From a virus: a stretch of DNA of 30,749 nucleotides. The stretch spans positions 1-30,749 of the IMG/VR virus record IMGVR_UViG_3300025133_000427. The stretch is one strand, 5' to 3'. A program made the translations under genes and the position numbers. Of this stretch, positions 9,771-17,824 are shown piece after piece. The notes under the pieces are model-generated. The model did not search any database. It was not told where the DNA came from and saw nothing but the letters and a program-made list of their open reading frames with translations. Numbering within the stretch: position 1 is the stretch's first letter; each line of letters starts with the position of its first letter.

Positions 9771-10184
9771 TTATTTAATTATCTTTTTTGTTAACTTAAT
9801 CATTTGAGCATTTGCATCATCCCTAATGATTTTTAATTTCTCTAATTTTAAATAGTTCTCATCCTCATTAAATCCAGCTTGTATCATTTTATATTTATGA
9901 TAGTAATCCTTATATCCTATTATACTGTTAATAGCTCCATCTCTTAATTGAAATTTAATAGCACTATTATCTTTATAGTTAAGATATTTTGAAACTGGAG
10001 TTCTAGGATAGCCATTATGAATATGATTATTTGGCTTATTTGTCCTTAATTCTTCATATTTATCAGCTAGTATATTACAAAATATTAACCTTGCTATAGG
10101 ACCTCCCAGCTCACCTTCTAATTTAACTGGATAAAGACTGAAGTTAGCCATAATCTTTTCCAACCTTCTCATGTCTTCTATCAT
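9771..10184 (-). CDS. Hypothetical protein, 137 residues
   Basis: Family not recognised. The protein is soluble, rich in Lys, Asn, Ile and Tyr, and has a C-terminal helical, charged segment (about residues 105-137) that may be coiled coil. No metal-binding cysteines, membrane segments or catalytic motif are visible. The ATG at 10184 follows the stop of the glycosylase-like gene by 2 bases, so the two are almost certainly co-transcribed and probably translationally coupled. Met5 and Met12 are alternative starts. The stop is directly followed by the candidate structured RNA. Confidence 0.6.
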   Translation of the reverse strand: MIEDMRRLEKIMANFSLYPVKLEGELGGPIARLIFCNILADKYEELRTNKPNNHIHNGYPRTPVSKYLNYKDNSAIKFQLRDGAINSIIGYKDYYHKYKMIQAGFNEDENYLKLEKLKIIRDDANAQMIKLTKKIIK

Positions 10185-10186
10185 TC

Positions 10187-10807
10187 TTAATAATCTTTAA
10201 ATTTTATATCTGTTAATTTTTCTATTTCTTTAAATGGTTTATTAGGTACCCCTAATATTTGTTTATTCTTTAATAGAGATTTAGCTACAAGAGCTCTTTC
10301 ATCCCAAAAGAAATACTCAATATCACTATAATATTCGTTCAATTGCATTAATAAGTGTGAGGAAAATCCTTTCCATTTGGAAATATGACTAGATCCTTTT
10401 TCTTTAGTTAATGCCAGATTTAACATTAGTATACCTTTTTCAGCCCAGTGCTCTAATGAGTATTCAAACATTAAATCTAAACCATCCATTACTTCAATTT
10501 CATAAGTTCTATATATGTCACTCAAAGTCCGTGGTAACGGACCAGCCCCATTGTATCCAAAGGCTAGTCCATTATCACATTCCAAACCATACGGTTCGTA
10601 TCCAACAACAACACATTTCAAATTCTCTAACGGACATAATCTAAATGCTTTAAATATGTCCTCTTGAGCTGGGTAAACATCATTGTTAAACCCACCTCTC
10701 CTACTGTTTACAAACCTGCCTAAATCTTTAAATTCTTTAGACATTATATAGCTACTCATTAGATTGAACCAACCTCTTCCTAATTGCTCCTCTAATGTTA
10801 ATTTCAT
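10187..10807 (-). CDS. Uracil-DNA glycosylase family 1-like protein with altered active site
   Basis: A 206-residue protein with the family 1 uracil-DNA glycosylase layout. VYPAQEDIFKAFRL (residues 44-57) matches the conserved segment before the active site. VVVGYEPYGLECDNGLAFG (67-85) is in the place of the usual GQDPYHGPGQAxGLxF. HWAEKGILMLNLALT (120-134) matches WAxQGVLLLN and keeps Asn130 for uracil recognition. Important changes are seen: the catalytic Asp is Glu71, the His of PYHG is Gly74, and no HPSPLS-type loop with the second catalytic His is found. The fold is therefore confident but activity is not. It could be a weak enzyme or a structural DNA-binding or processivity factor like poxvirus D4. 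The ATG at 10807 is preferred to an upstream TTG because it follows the previous stop by 2 bases. Confidence 0.75.
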   Translation of the reverse strand: MKLTLEEQLGRGWFNLMSSYIMSKEFKDLGRFVNSRRGGFNNDVYPAQEDIFKAFRLCPLENLKCVVVGYEPYGLECDNGLAFGYNGAGPLPRTLSDIYRTYEIEVMDGLDLMFEYSLEHWAEKGILMLNLALTKEKGSSHISKWKGFSSHLLMQLNEYYSDIEYFFWDERALVAKSLLKNKQILGVPNKPFKEIEKLTDIKFKDY

Positions 10808-10809
10808 AA

Positions 10810-11019
10810 TTAGCAATCTTTACATACGTGGTTGATATCGTCAAACTCATCAGAAACTTCATCTAATTGTTCATATGTAAATAGTTCTCCACAACCATCA
10901 CAAGGTATTCCATGCTTTTTTAAACTAGCGTATTTATTTTCTTTTTCTTCTTCTTCTGCTAGAGCATTAGCATTCTTTCTTTGAAATTCTTGCTCAACAG
11001 GACTATCTACATGTATCAT
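10810..11019 (-). CDS. Small zinc-finger protein
   Basis: A 69-residue protein with an acidic, helical N-terminal half (about residues 9-30, many Glu) and a C-terminal metal-binding half. CDGCGELF (40-47) and CKDC (66-69) provide two CxxC pairs about 22 residues apart, as in zinc ribbons and treble clefs. The protein ends on the last Cys. Function is unknown; such miniproteins often bind nucleic acid or act as adaptors. Its stop is 2 bases before the glycosylase-like start and it begins 3 bases after the stop of the 279-residue gene, so it lies inside a tight operon. Confidence 0.65.
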   Translation of the reverse strand: MIHVDSPVEQEFQRKNANALAEEEEKENKYASLKKHGIPCDGCGELFTYEQLDEVSDEFDDINHVCKDC

Positions 11020-11022
11020 AAT

Positions 11023-11862
11023 TTATGTTTTTAATGGTTCACAATCTTTTGGTATTTCTATATCTCCAGTATATACTTCATTCTCTTCAGTCGGTATGCT
11101 ATAATATTCAGCATCTGGAGGTAATGTAGCATTACTGCCAACTAATTTTTGTATCTTATCTCTCTGTAAATCAGTCCTATATAAAGTTCCATATGTAATA
11201 GTGGCTTTCCTATCAGCCTCTGTTGGAGCTTCTGCAGGATTAACTACAAAGTTAATAACTTGTTTTTTGTAATTTTCAGGGAAATGTGAATACTTCCCAG
11301 CTTTAAATAACTCAAATACTTTAGATTGTTCCTCAGTCATTTTAAATATATACATTACATGATGCCTATCCAAATCTACCATTTGTTGAAATAGGTCATG
11401 TTCTTTTAACTTATCCTCAAATGCTTTAAAATCTAATGATCCAGACCATCTATATACAAGATATATATTTGGCATATAACCCTCATCTTCGGTACCTACA
11501 TAACAGTTAACTAAATGACTTTTATACTTCATGCTAGTATATGTCTGATGCATATCTCTAATCATTGGCATAATCCATCTAGTAGCACTTGTTAGCTTGG
11601 TAGCTAATAATGAGTATTGAGTATCACTTAATTTTATTATATATTTAACTTTAAATGGCATAGTGTCAGCATTAAATAACTTAATCTGTAATATATCGCC
11701 AATTGAAACTGAATAGTCATCAACTTCTATTTTAGTTATTTTCTTCTTATCTTTCTCTACTTTAATGAAGCTCAGTGAATTATGCTTAAGCACAACTTCT
11801 CTTGAGCTCTTACTAGTAAGATGTAATATCTTACCACTTTTTAATTTAACTTCATTTATCAT
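11023..11862 (-). CDS. Conserved-looking phage protein of unknown function, 279 residues
   Basis: Family not recognised. The N-terminal third (about residues 1-75) is rich in short beta-like segments with a Lys-rich patch (KVEKDKKKITKIEV), suggesting a small beta-barrel. The middle, about 100-200, is mixed alpha/beta with aromatic residues and a segment HFPENYKKQVINFV. The C-terminus is acidic and Pro rich. No membrane segment, signal peptide or cysteine cluster is present. It lies between the 5'-3' exonuclease (10 bases) and the zinc-finger miniprotein (3 bases), so a role in DNA metabolism is possible but rests on position only. Confidence 0.6.
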   Translation of the reverse strand: MINEVKLKSGKILHLTSKSSREVVLKHNSLSFIKVEKDKKKITKIEVDDYSVSIGDILQIKLFNADTMPFKVKYIIKLSDTQYSLLATKLTSATRWIMPMIRDMHQTYTSMKYKSHLVNCYVGTEDEGYMPNIYLVYRWSGSLDFKAFEDKLKEHDLFQQMVDLDRHHVMYIFKMTEEQSKVFELFKAGKYSHFPENYKKQVINFVVNPAEAPTEADRKATITYGTLYRTDLQRDKIQKLVGSNATLPPDAEYYSIPTEENEVYTGDIEIPKDCEPLKT

Positions 11863-11872
11863 TATTAATTAT

Positions 11873-12688
11873 TTAATCCCACTCTGTCGTGGATTTCTCT
11901 TCAACTTCACTTTTCACATAGGTTTGTATCTCAGGTAATTCTGGGATATATCCTACTTCTCTCATGCAATCTTCATCTGTTCTTAGCATATATACTAATC
12001 TAAATGTTTCTGCAAATCTAGTTATACCTTCTGCACATCCATGCATATCAATGTAACATGCCAGTATACCCTCTTCTGGATATTCTGAGCTATCTAAAAT
12101 TTTCTTAGCTTTAGCTGGTCCTACACCTTTTAATCCTGGTATATTATCTCCAGCGTCCCCTGTTAGAGTTTGCTCATCTAATGCATATTTAGCTTCTTCT
12201 TCAGTTACAGTAATTAACCCTTTAGTTACCCATTCTTGTGGTTCTGTGTCTGGTACTTTTACCATACCATAATTATAGTGTGTACCAGGTGTTGATTTAA
12301 TAACATCTTTATCTATTGCACAAATCCTTGAATTAGGTATCTTATTCTGAAAGTATGTTACACAATCATCAGCTTCTAACTTTTTATAGTAAACAGCTTT
12401 ATATTTAGCTACCATGTATTGAGTTATAACTTTTAACCATTGTGGTTTAGGTCTTTCTGTTCTATTACCTTTATAAGGTTTTGATTTAGCTACTTGATAT
12501 CTAAAACAATCTTTACCTGTTAAAAACATAACAAACTTATCAGTTTTATTATCTTCTAACATATAATAGATTTTTTCATCTAATTTCAATATAGCTTCTT
12601 CAACTGTATCTAAATGAGCTACTTGCCATATTAATGAATCTGCATCTATAAGTAATGTCAATTCATCTTTTCTCTCTTCACTTTCCAT
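11873..12688 (-). CDS. 5'-3' exonuclease / flap endonuclease (FEN, PolA N-terminal type)
   Basis: A 271-residue nuclease of the T5 D15 / T4 RNase H / PolA 5'-nuclease family. It removes RNA primers and 5' flaps and resects DNA ends. The conserved acidic clusters are present: LIDAD (Asp15, Asp17), YKGNR (72-76), EADD (105-108), DKD (126-128) and TGDAGDN (176-182). They are followed by the helix-three-turn-helix DNA-binding motif GLKGVGPAKAKKIL (185-198). No polymerase domain is fused, and a separate polymerase gene seems to lie at the right edge of the window. A hairpin ends 18 bases upstream of the ATG, so this gene is the first of a sub-unit running through the unknown 279-residue protein, the zinc finger and the glycosylase-like gene. 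Confidence 0.9.
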   Translation of the reverse strand: MESEERKDELTLLIDADSLIWQVAHLDTVEEAILKLDEKIYYMLEDNKTDKFVMFLTGKDCFRYQVAKSKPYKGNRTERPKPQWLKVITQYMVAKYKAVYYKKLEADDCVTYFQNKIPNSRICAIDKDVIKSTPGTHYNYGMVKVPDTEPQEWVTKGLITVTEEEAKYALDEQTLTGDAGDNIPGLKGVGPAKAKKILDSSEYPEEGILACYIDMHGCAEGITRFAETFRLVYMLRTDEDCMREVGYIPELPEIQTYVKSEVEEKSTTEWD

Positions 12689-12700
12689 TATTTAATTTTT

Positions 12701-12757
12701 AAAAATGATTAAAGTGGAAACTAGGTATATTCACAAACCTAATCCCCACCTTAATCA
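12701..12757 (-). terminator. Terminator-like hairpin after the E1/JAMM operon
   Basis: In minus-strand RNA, 12746-12757 pairs with 12706-12717 (12 bp) with an inner 5-6 bp stem (GGATTAGGT opposite ACCTA). The 3' arm is followed at once by TTTTT (12701-12705). One pair is G-U on the minus strand and would be A-C on the plus strand, which supports a minus-strand RNA. It sits 5 bases after the 74-residue gene and 18 bases before the exonuclease ATG, leaving no room for a classical promoter between hairpin and gene. Confidence 0.75.
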
Positions 12758-12762
12758 TATAA

Positions 12763-12987
12763 TTATTTATTCTTGCCTATATTAGTACCTCCACCTTCAA
12801 ATTTTGAAGGATTTAAACTAGTAATTAAGGATTTACCTAGCTTATATTTAATTTTCGATAAAGTTCCTAAGTCCATATCTAAAGAATTTTCCACATCTCC
12901 ACGTTCAGGTACATAATTAGGTGATTTGCGGCTATCACTCATGCCGTTGTTCAAACATTCTACAAGTTGAACTAATGAATATCTCAT
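12763..12987 (-). CDS. Hypothetical protein, 74 residues, last gene of the E1/JAMM operon
   Basis: Family not recognised. It is basic and polar, with a C-terminus reading PSKFEGGGTNIGKNK, a Gly-Gly-Gly followed by a short basic tail. In a ubiquitin-like system such a tail could be a processing site, but the protein has no visible beta-grasp pattern and this stays speculative. One Cys (residue 11) is present. It starts 10 bases after the stop of the 271-residue gene and is followed by a terminator hairpin, so it closes the operon. The leader is all A/T apart from a single C-type interruption near the previous stop. Confidence 0.55.
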   Translation of the reverse strand: MRYSLVQLVECLNNGMSDSRKSPNYVPERGDVENSLDMDLGTLSKIKYKLGKSLITSLNPSKFEGGGTNIGKNK

Positions 12988-12997
12988 AATATTAAAT

Positions 12998-13813
12998 TTA
13001 AATATTTTCTACACTTGTTCCTGATACTAATCTAAATTCATTAGAAGCTTTAATTATATTTAATGCTTCAGAGGCTATAATTTCCATGTTTTTAGTATTT
13101 TCATCAACACTTCTAGCTTTGGGCATTTTAAACCTTGTAAATAATTCATCAAAGTTAGGCACATTTTCAAATTTAACCCCTAACTCCAACATTTGATATT
13201 TATAAATATTAAACTGATCTAAAAATTCACTATCAATTCCATTTATACAATCAAACTTATCATTTACAAATACTTTAATAGCGTCTGGATGTACAGGCTT
13301 ACCTAGCATCATACACTGTTTAACATATCTAACATGCTCTCTTTTAACACATTCTATATGTAATGGTTCATAGGATGTAGTATTAGAAGTTGGATTAGAT
13401 TCTACATAATTATTTACTACTATGGCTGATCCTGGAAGTTTTATAAAATGTTTACCAGTATGCATACTAATATTTATATAATTCTCTCTAATAGTAGTAA
13501 TATTGCTAAATGCATTATTTGATAATTTGTTTAAATTTACATCTCTGTTAAACCCTCCTACTGATAAGGGCTCTAATGGTTCAGACAATATTTCAAAACT
13601 TCTCTTGAAGTAATCTGTGTGAATTCTCACTCTACTTTGCGTATTACGGATATCACCTACTGCAGTATTTTTTATCAATGAGGCTACAGTTTGACCCTTA
13701 ATGTTAATTCTAAATCTAGGTACATATTCACTACCTAATCTACTCACTAGAGGTGGCTTATTGGAATATATTCGACCAGTATCTGTGTGAAATCTAAGAT
13801 GACTTTGGTTCAT
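12998..13813 (-). CDS. Unknown protein coupled to the ThiF/E1-like gene, 271 residues
   Basis: Family not recognised. It begins with an Arg/Ser/His-rich stretch, has several short predicted beta-strands in the first 150 residues (for example FRINIKGQTVASLI), then a Cys/His patch (HIECVKREHVRYVKQC) and an alpha-helical C-terminus. Its start overlaps the end of the E1-like gene by 20 bases, so translation is very probably coupled. A role as partner, substrate or ligase-like factor of the conjugation module would fit its place, but nothing in the sequence proves it. Confidence 0.6.
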   Translation of the reverse strand: MNQSHLRFHTDTGRIYSNKPPLVSRLGSEYVPRFRINIKGQTVASLIKNTAVGDIRNTQSRVRIHTDYFKRSFEILSEPLEPLSVGGFNRDVNLNKLSNNAFSNITTIRENYINISMHTGKHFIKLPGSAIVVNNYVESNPTSNTTSYEPLHIECVKREHVRYVKQCMMLGKPVHPDAIKVFVNDKFDCINGIDSEFLDQFNIYKYQMLELGVKFENVPNFDELFTRFKMPKARSVDENTKNMEIIASEALNIIKASNEFRLVSGTSVENI

Positions 13814-14576
13814 TTTCTTTAGTGTTAAACATCATTGTAGGGAACTCTAAAGATGTTCTAAACGGAACCTCTCTAACTTGTGCCTTATAATGAACATTAG
13901 TAATATAATTATTAAATATAGCTGTCATAAATCCAGCTATGGTCATACTTGAATGAGTTGTAGACTTGAATGAGCAAGCCACATCTGGGACATCTTTATC
14001 GTCCCATAAGTACTTCCTGTAATTGTCAATATCTTTCCTAGTGACTGCATAAATTTGCATTTCTTCAGCGGTCAATCTACCGTCAATAAATATTGCAGGC
14101 TTACCTTTCATATCCTCACTAGTAACAAATTCAACCCATTTTTCAAACATTAACTTTCTAGCAGCCATGTTGTCAAATGCTGAAAATACAAAATCATTAG
14201 AAAATGAATCTTCCTCATATTTACCCATAGATACGACATCACCATTAGCTGAGAATGCCATGCATTGATCAACCATTACGTCAGCCTTATTCTTACCTAT
14301 ATCTGAGGTACTATACATTTGACCAGCCATATTAACTTCGTCAATCATATCATAATCAAATAATTGAATTTTAGCCTCTTGTCTACTCAAACCTAAGCTT
14401 AACCATGACCCTATTGAACCTGCTCCACCTACAATAACCATTGTTCCAGGTTTATACCAAGGGGCATCAGAAAATCTAACAGTTCTATTGTTAATTGTTG
14501 CGTTATCCTCTACTGTTTCAGTAGAAGAAACATCAGAGACTTCCAAAGTCTCCGATGTAATTGTTGTTTCTTCCAT
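13794..14576 (-). CDS. ThiF/E1-like adenylating enzyme (ubiquitin-activating type)
   Basis: A 260-residue Rossmann-fold protein of the ThiF/MoeB/HesA/E1 superfamily, which adenylates the C-terminal glycine of a ubiquitin-like protein with ATP. After a disordered, acidic N-terminus comes MVIVGGAGSIGSWLSLGLS (46-64), the nucleotide-binding GxGxxG. FDYDMIDEVN (73-82) matches the DxDxVxxxN ATP/Mg motif, GKNKAD (94-99) matches the following GxxKA, and SAFDNMAARK (132-141) and IDGRL (164-168) match later core motifs. Cys201 in DVACSFKSTTHSS sits where many members have a reactive or structural Cys. Odd: the usual NxxRQ reads NMAGQ, so the conserved Arg is Gly85. There is no fused ubiquitin-fold domain. 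The gene follows the JAMM gene by 12 bases and overlaps the next gene by 20. Confidence 0.88.
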   Translation of the reverse strand: MEETTITSETLEVSDVSSTETVEDNATINNRTVRFSDAPWYKPGTMVIVGGAGSIGSWLSLGLSRQEAKIQLFDYDMIDEVNMAGQMYSTSDIGKNKADVMVDQCMAFSANGDVVSMGKYEEDSFSNDFVFSAFDNMAARKLMFEKWVEFVTSEDMKGKPAIFIDGRLTAEEMQIYAVTRKDIDNYRKYLWDDKDVPDVACSFKSTTHSSMTIAGFMTAIFNNYITNVHYKAQVREVPFRTSLEFPTMMFNTKENEPKSS

Positions 14577-14588
14577 TTTATTTTAATT

Positions 14589-16169
14589 TTAATGAATATT
14601 CATTGGAGATGCTACTGCAGTTCCTTGACACGTGGGGCATGAAGCATTTCCAAATCCAAAGTTGACAAAGCCAGTGCTATCACATTCAAAACATCCGACA
14701 TTCATTTCTTCAGTTTCTTCAAGTTCTTCACTTCTTACAGCTTCCTTGTTAATGCCTAATTCTTCAATATCCATCTCCAGCAATCTTTCCTCCTCCTCTA
14801 TAACGGTATTATCTAAAAATTCAACCATTGCTATAATAGGATATTTACTATTATGAGGTGGATAGTCAACTATATCTTTAATAGCATAACATATTAGCAT
14901 TATCTCCAGGCAATGTAAAGGATCATCATCAGTTCCGAAGTATTGTAATACATACTCTTCAAATCTTGAAGACATTTCATCCATTAGCTCATCTATTTGC
15001 TCGTCAGTCTTAGACGATAAAGTATTCATAAAATTATAGAATGGTCTTTTATCATTTAAATTTCCTGCAAACCACTGAACTAAGAATGGTGAAATATTTG
15101 TGAAAGCTGTGTTTACAGTAGTTGACAAACCCCTTTCCTGAAGCCTGGCTAAAGTCTCTCTGATGTCAGAGGTAGTATTAGACAAGCTTTGTCCATTTCT
15201 AACTACCTCTAGAGCTTTTTTAGCTCCTGTAGACTCCATCACTTTACTAACCTTATTGGCTCCTGGAGTAGTGTCAAAACCTAATTTACTCTGAACTGGT
15301 GTTCCAGCAGGTCTAATATTGCCAACTCCGTTGTTAGTATGACTAGTAGGTGTGTAACTTCTCACTGTTGCAGCCTTAGCCTTCTTAGCAGCTTCATTAG
15401 CTTTTAGGCATCTTTGAATTGCATCATACAGCTCTCCTGTAGACTCCCTAACTATTTCTAAATCTATAAAGAATATTACATCTTCAGTTGTAGTTTCCTC
15501 AGCTTTATTTTTAACATTCCTAATTTTATCTAGGAAGTTAAATGAATGCTTAACTTTCTTTTCAACTACATTTTCAATTTGTCCTTTCCAGCATAGTCTA
15601 GCTACATAGTTATTTTTATCTCCGTGATTAACTACTAGTGATAGATATACTTCATAAGCGGGAGTGTTTTCTTTTAATTCAGTTTCATCGGTACCTGAGA
15701 AATAAGCTCTCATGTTATGGTGAGTGTGAATTAACCCGCATCTTAGACCTTTCATTTGTAATTCCATTTGCTCAACTACTTGATCATTTGTTAATTCAAA
15801 TTCAGTAAGTGTTGAGGAGCCTATATCTCTCAATAAAAATTTCTCAGCGGTAATAGTTATTTCTTCCTCCTTTGATGTATCATATAACTCATGAATGCTA
15901 AATTTACTATCATTAAATTTATAAATTAATGTCCCACTCCATTCGTCATTACCTACAACGCTGTGGGCATAATTTATAGAGCTTAACAGTTCTTTACTTA
16001 AGAACAACTTAGGAACTCTTACTTGATTAGTTATATTCTGTAATCTCAATAATGGAGACTTAGGAGTACTTGTTGCCACGTTAACCTTAGTTTTATTCTT
16101 GTGTTTGTTCATACTCTGTTGTTTGTTTTGTTTGTGTTGTTTGTTCTTTTTCTTGTTGAATCTTCCCAT
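14589..16169 (-). CDS. JAMM/JAB metalloprotease with C-terminal DnaJ-type zinc ribbon
   Basis: A 526-residue protein from the ATG at 16169. It has the complete JAMM metalloprotease motif of deubiquitinase-like enzymes: Glu76 in NDEWSGTL, then HTHHNMRAYFSGTD with His148, His150, Ser158 and Asp161 in exact HxHx7SxxD spacing. Such enzymes cut after the terminal glycine of ubiquitin-like proteins. The centre (about 250-400) is low in complexity and helical. The C-terminus has CFECDSTG (Cys493, Cys496) and CPTCQG (Cys511, Cys514), a DnaJ-like zinc ribbon that could bind substrate. The frame is open up to 16250, but the first 18 codons from 16169 are Lys/Gln/Asn repeats lying in the 3' end of the upstream gene. 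The ATG at 16112 (507 residues) is an equally good start, since it follows a CA-rich leader and gives a 20-base overlap like the one at the E1 gene. Confidence 0.85.
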   Translation of the reverse strand: MGRFNKKKNKQHKQNKQQSMNKHKNKTKVNVATSTPKSPLLRLQNITNQVRVPKLFLSKELLSSINYAHSVVGNDEWSGTLIYKFNDSKFSIHELYDTSKEEEITITAEKFLLRDIGSSTLTEFELTNDQVVEQMELQMKGLRCGLIHTHHNMRAYFSGTDETELKENTPAYEVYLSLVVNHGDKNNYVARLCWKGQIENVVEKKVKHSFNFLDKIRNVKNKAEETTTEDVIFFIDLEIVRESTGELYDAIQRCLKANEAAKKAKAATVRSYTPTSHTNNGVGNIRPAGTPVQSKLGFDTTPGANKVSKVMESTGAKKALEVVRNGQSLSNTTSDIRETLARLQERGLSTTVNTAFTNISPFLVQWFAGNLNDKRPFYNFMNTLSSKTDEQIDELMDEMSSRFEEYVLQYFGTDDDPLHCLEIMLICYAIKDIVDYPPHNSKYPIIAMVEFLDNTVIEEEERLLEMDIEELGINKEAVRSEELEETEEMNVGCFECDSTGFVNFGFGNASCPTCQGTAVASPMNIH

Positions 16170-17808
16170 ATTCAGTTGATATTGATTTAAGCTGTGCGTA
16201 TCCGTATAGATAATTATTAATAATTTCACAAATTTTATCATATGACTCACGTAACATAACTTTAATAAACGATGGATCAGTTTTAAAATTATCTACCTCT
16301 TCTTGATTAACAGATTCGGATATAACTTTAATTTTATATTCTTTCCCGTTTATAACCATTAAAGGCGGTCTGTCAGATAATTCTGAATTTGCTCTACCTA
16401 CACTTATGGAATCACTATTATTAGTACTTTCAGGTATAGGGTGGTATACTTTATTTATAATATCCTTGTATACACAATGCTTATTAATTTCACTATTAGG
16501 TAAATTATCTATAAGAATTCTTGATACTGCGTCCTCAAAACTACCATCATTACCATCTACAATTAATGTTTCGTGATGATTACATTTTGTTAATTTTAGA
16601 GGTATCTTGGTAAGTTGTGGGATAAGCATCCTCCTTATTGAGGATTCTGATATAATATTAGAGCTATTTTCTCCTGATGATCTTGAAATTAAGTTAGACA
16701 TTTTATAGTATGGTCCACCATCTAAGCTTTCATGACTTAAATAATTAGGTAACATATACATTATAGATTCAAATAGTAGTGGCTTATGTTCAGACATCAG
16801 TTGAGATATCATCATTGATAAATCAGTACTACCTAGACAGAATTTACTCCATTGATCCCCACGGGTAGTTCTTTTCAAATGACTAAAATGATATCCATGA
16901 GCATACTCTAAGTTTGTTAAAGTGGATCTAGCTCCCAGCATTTCATTACACATTATACCATCTTTGTCAAAATCAAATCTAACATTCATATCTAATATGG
17001 TTCTAGACAATCCTCTTCTATTAGTGACATTTAATGATTCAAAATGTATAACTGCTGAATATTCAGCTTTAGGGTTACTATAACTATTGAAGTTAAAATC
17101 TAAATAATTTCCAAATAGTGCGTTAGGGTATATTGATTTTACAATTTTCTCAATTTTACTCCTAGTTGCAGCTCTTAATGGTGCTTTTTTAGCTTCCTCC
17201 CTTCTTAACCTAGCAGCTTCTTTTTTAGCAGCTTTAATTTCTGCCTCCCTAGCTACAATTTCCTCTTCAAATGCTTGAATTACTCCGTTTAATTCACTCT
17301 CTGTAGGAATGGTGAAACCTCTAATTGCTCCAGATGGAGAAATATAAGCATTCAGATTGTCATATGGACTAACTTTTTTAGCATCTAAACCTATGTCAAA
17401 TGTAATATTTTCGTAATCGGGTAAAAAATAATAGTCATGTCTAGATAGAGTTCTATTAACATGCTTATATTTAATTAGCCCTCCCTGCTGTATATATTTA
17501 TTTAACCTACCTTTATTTAGCATTTCATTTGAAGGTAGGGCATGAGTTACTTTCTGAACCTTATTATTAACACCTATTTTAGATATATTATTACCTCTCT
17601 CAAAGCTATTGAAACTTATATGGTACTTAAGTTTGGTTTTATGAATAACTGTTCCTGTAAGCCACTTATATTTAACTATATCCCCAATTTCAATATTTTC
17701 TCTATTGGGAATTTGGTAATTTCTATATCTTTCTGGAGTAGGGTCAGCTATAGATGTCAGTAGCCCTATAGATCTAGCTACATGTTCATTTAATTGATTA
17801 ATATTCAT
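16093..17808 (-). CDS. Candidate E2/RWD-like conjugating protein, multidomain, 571 residues
   Basis: First gene of the operon with the JAMM and E1 genes. Residues 40-70 look like a small SH3/Tudor-type barrel (EIGDIVKYKWLTGTVI). Residues about 178-212 are a charged coiled coil (Glu/Ala/Lys/Arg). In the middle, GYHFSHLKRTTRGDQWSKFC (305-324) followed by LGSTD resembles the His-containing strand and CLG turn of prokaryotic E2/RWD-like proteins, with Cys324 as candidate active residue. The last 30 residues are Gln/Thr/Glu repeats and overlap the JAMM gene. The E2 assignment rests on this short motif, on strand-rich surroundings (VIHFESL, FDFDKDG) and above all on neighbours; it is an inference. 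If wrong, this is an unknown partner protein. A hairpin ends 17 bases before the ATG. Confidence 0.55.
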   Translation of the reverse strand: MNINQLNEHVARSIGLLTSIADPTPERYRNYQIPNRENIEIGDIVKYKWLTGTVIHKTKLKYHISFNSFERGNNISKIGVNNKVQKVTHALPSNEMLNKGRLNKYIQQGGLIKYKHVNRTLSRHDYYFLPDYENITFDIGLDAKKVSPYDNLNAYISPSGAIRGFTIPTESELNGVIQAFEEEIVAREAEIKAAKKEAARLRREEAKKAPLRAATRSKIEKIVKSIYPNALFGNYLDFNFNSYSNPKAEYSAVIHFESLNVTNRRGLSRTILDMNVRFDFDKDGIMCNEMLGARSTLTNLEYAHGYHFSHLKRTTRGDQWSKFCLGSTDLSMMISQLMSEHKPLLFESIMYMLPNYLSHESLDGGPYYKMSNLISRSSGENSSNIISESSIRRMLIPQLTKIPLKLTKCNHHETLIVDGNDGSFEDAVSRILIDNLPNSEINKHCVYKDIINKVYHPIPESTNNSDSISVGRANSELSDRPPLMVINGKEYKIKVISESVNQEEVDNFKTDPSFIKVMLRESYDKICEIINNYLYGYAQLKSISTEYGKIQQEKEQTTQTKQTTEYEQTQE

Positions 17809-17824
17809 TGGATTAAAATTTAAA

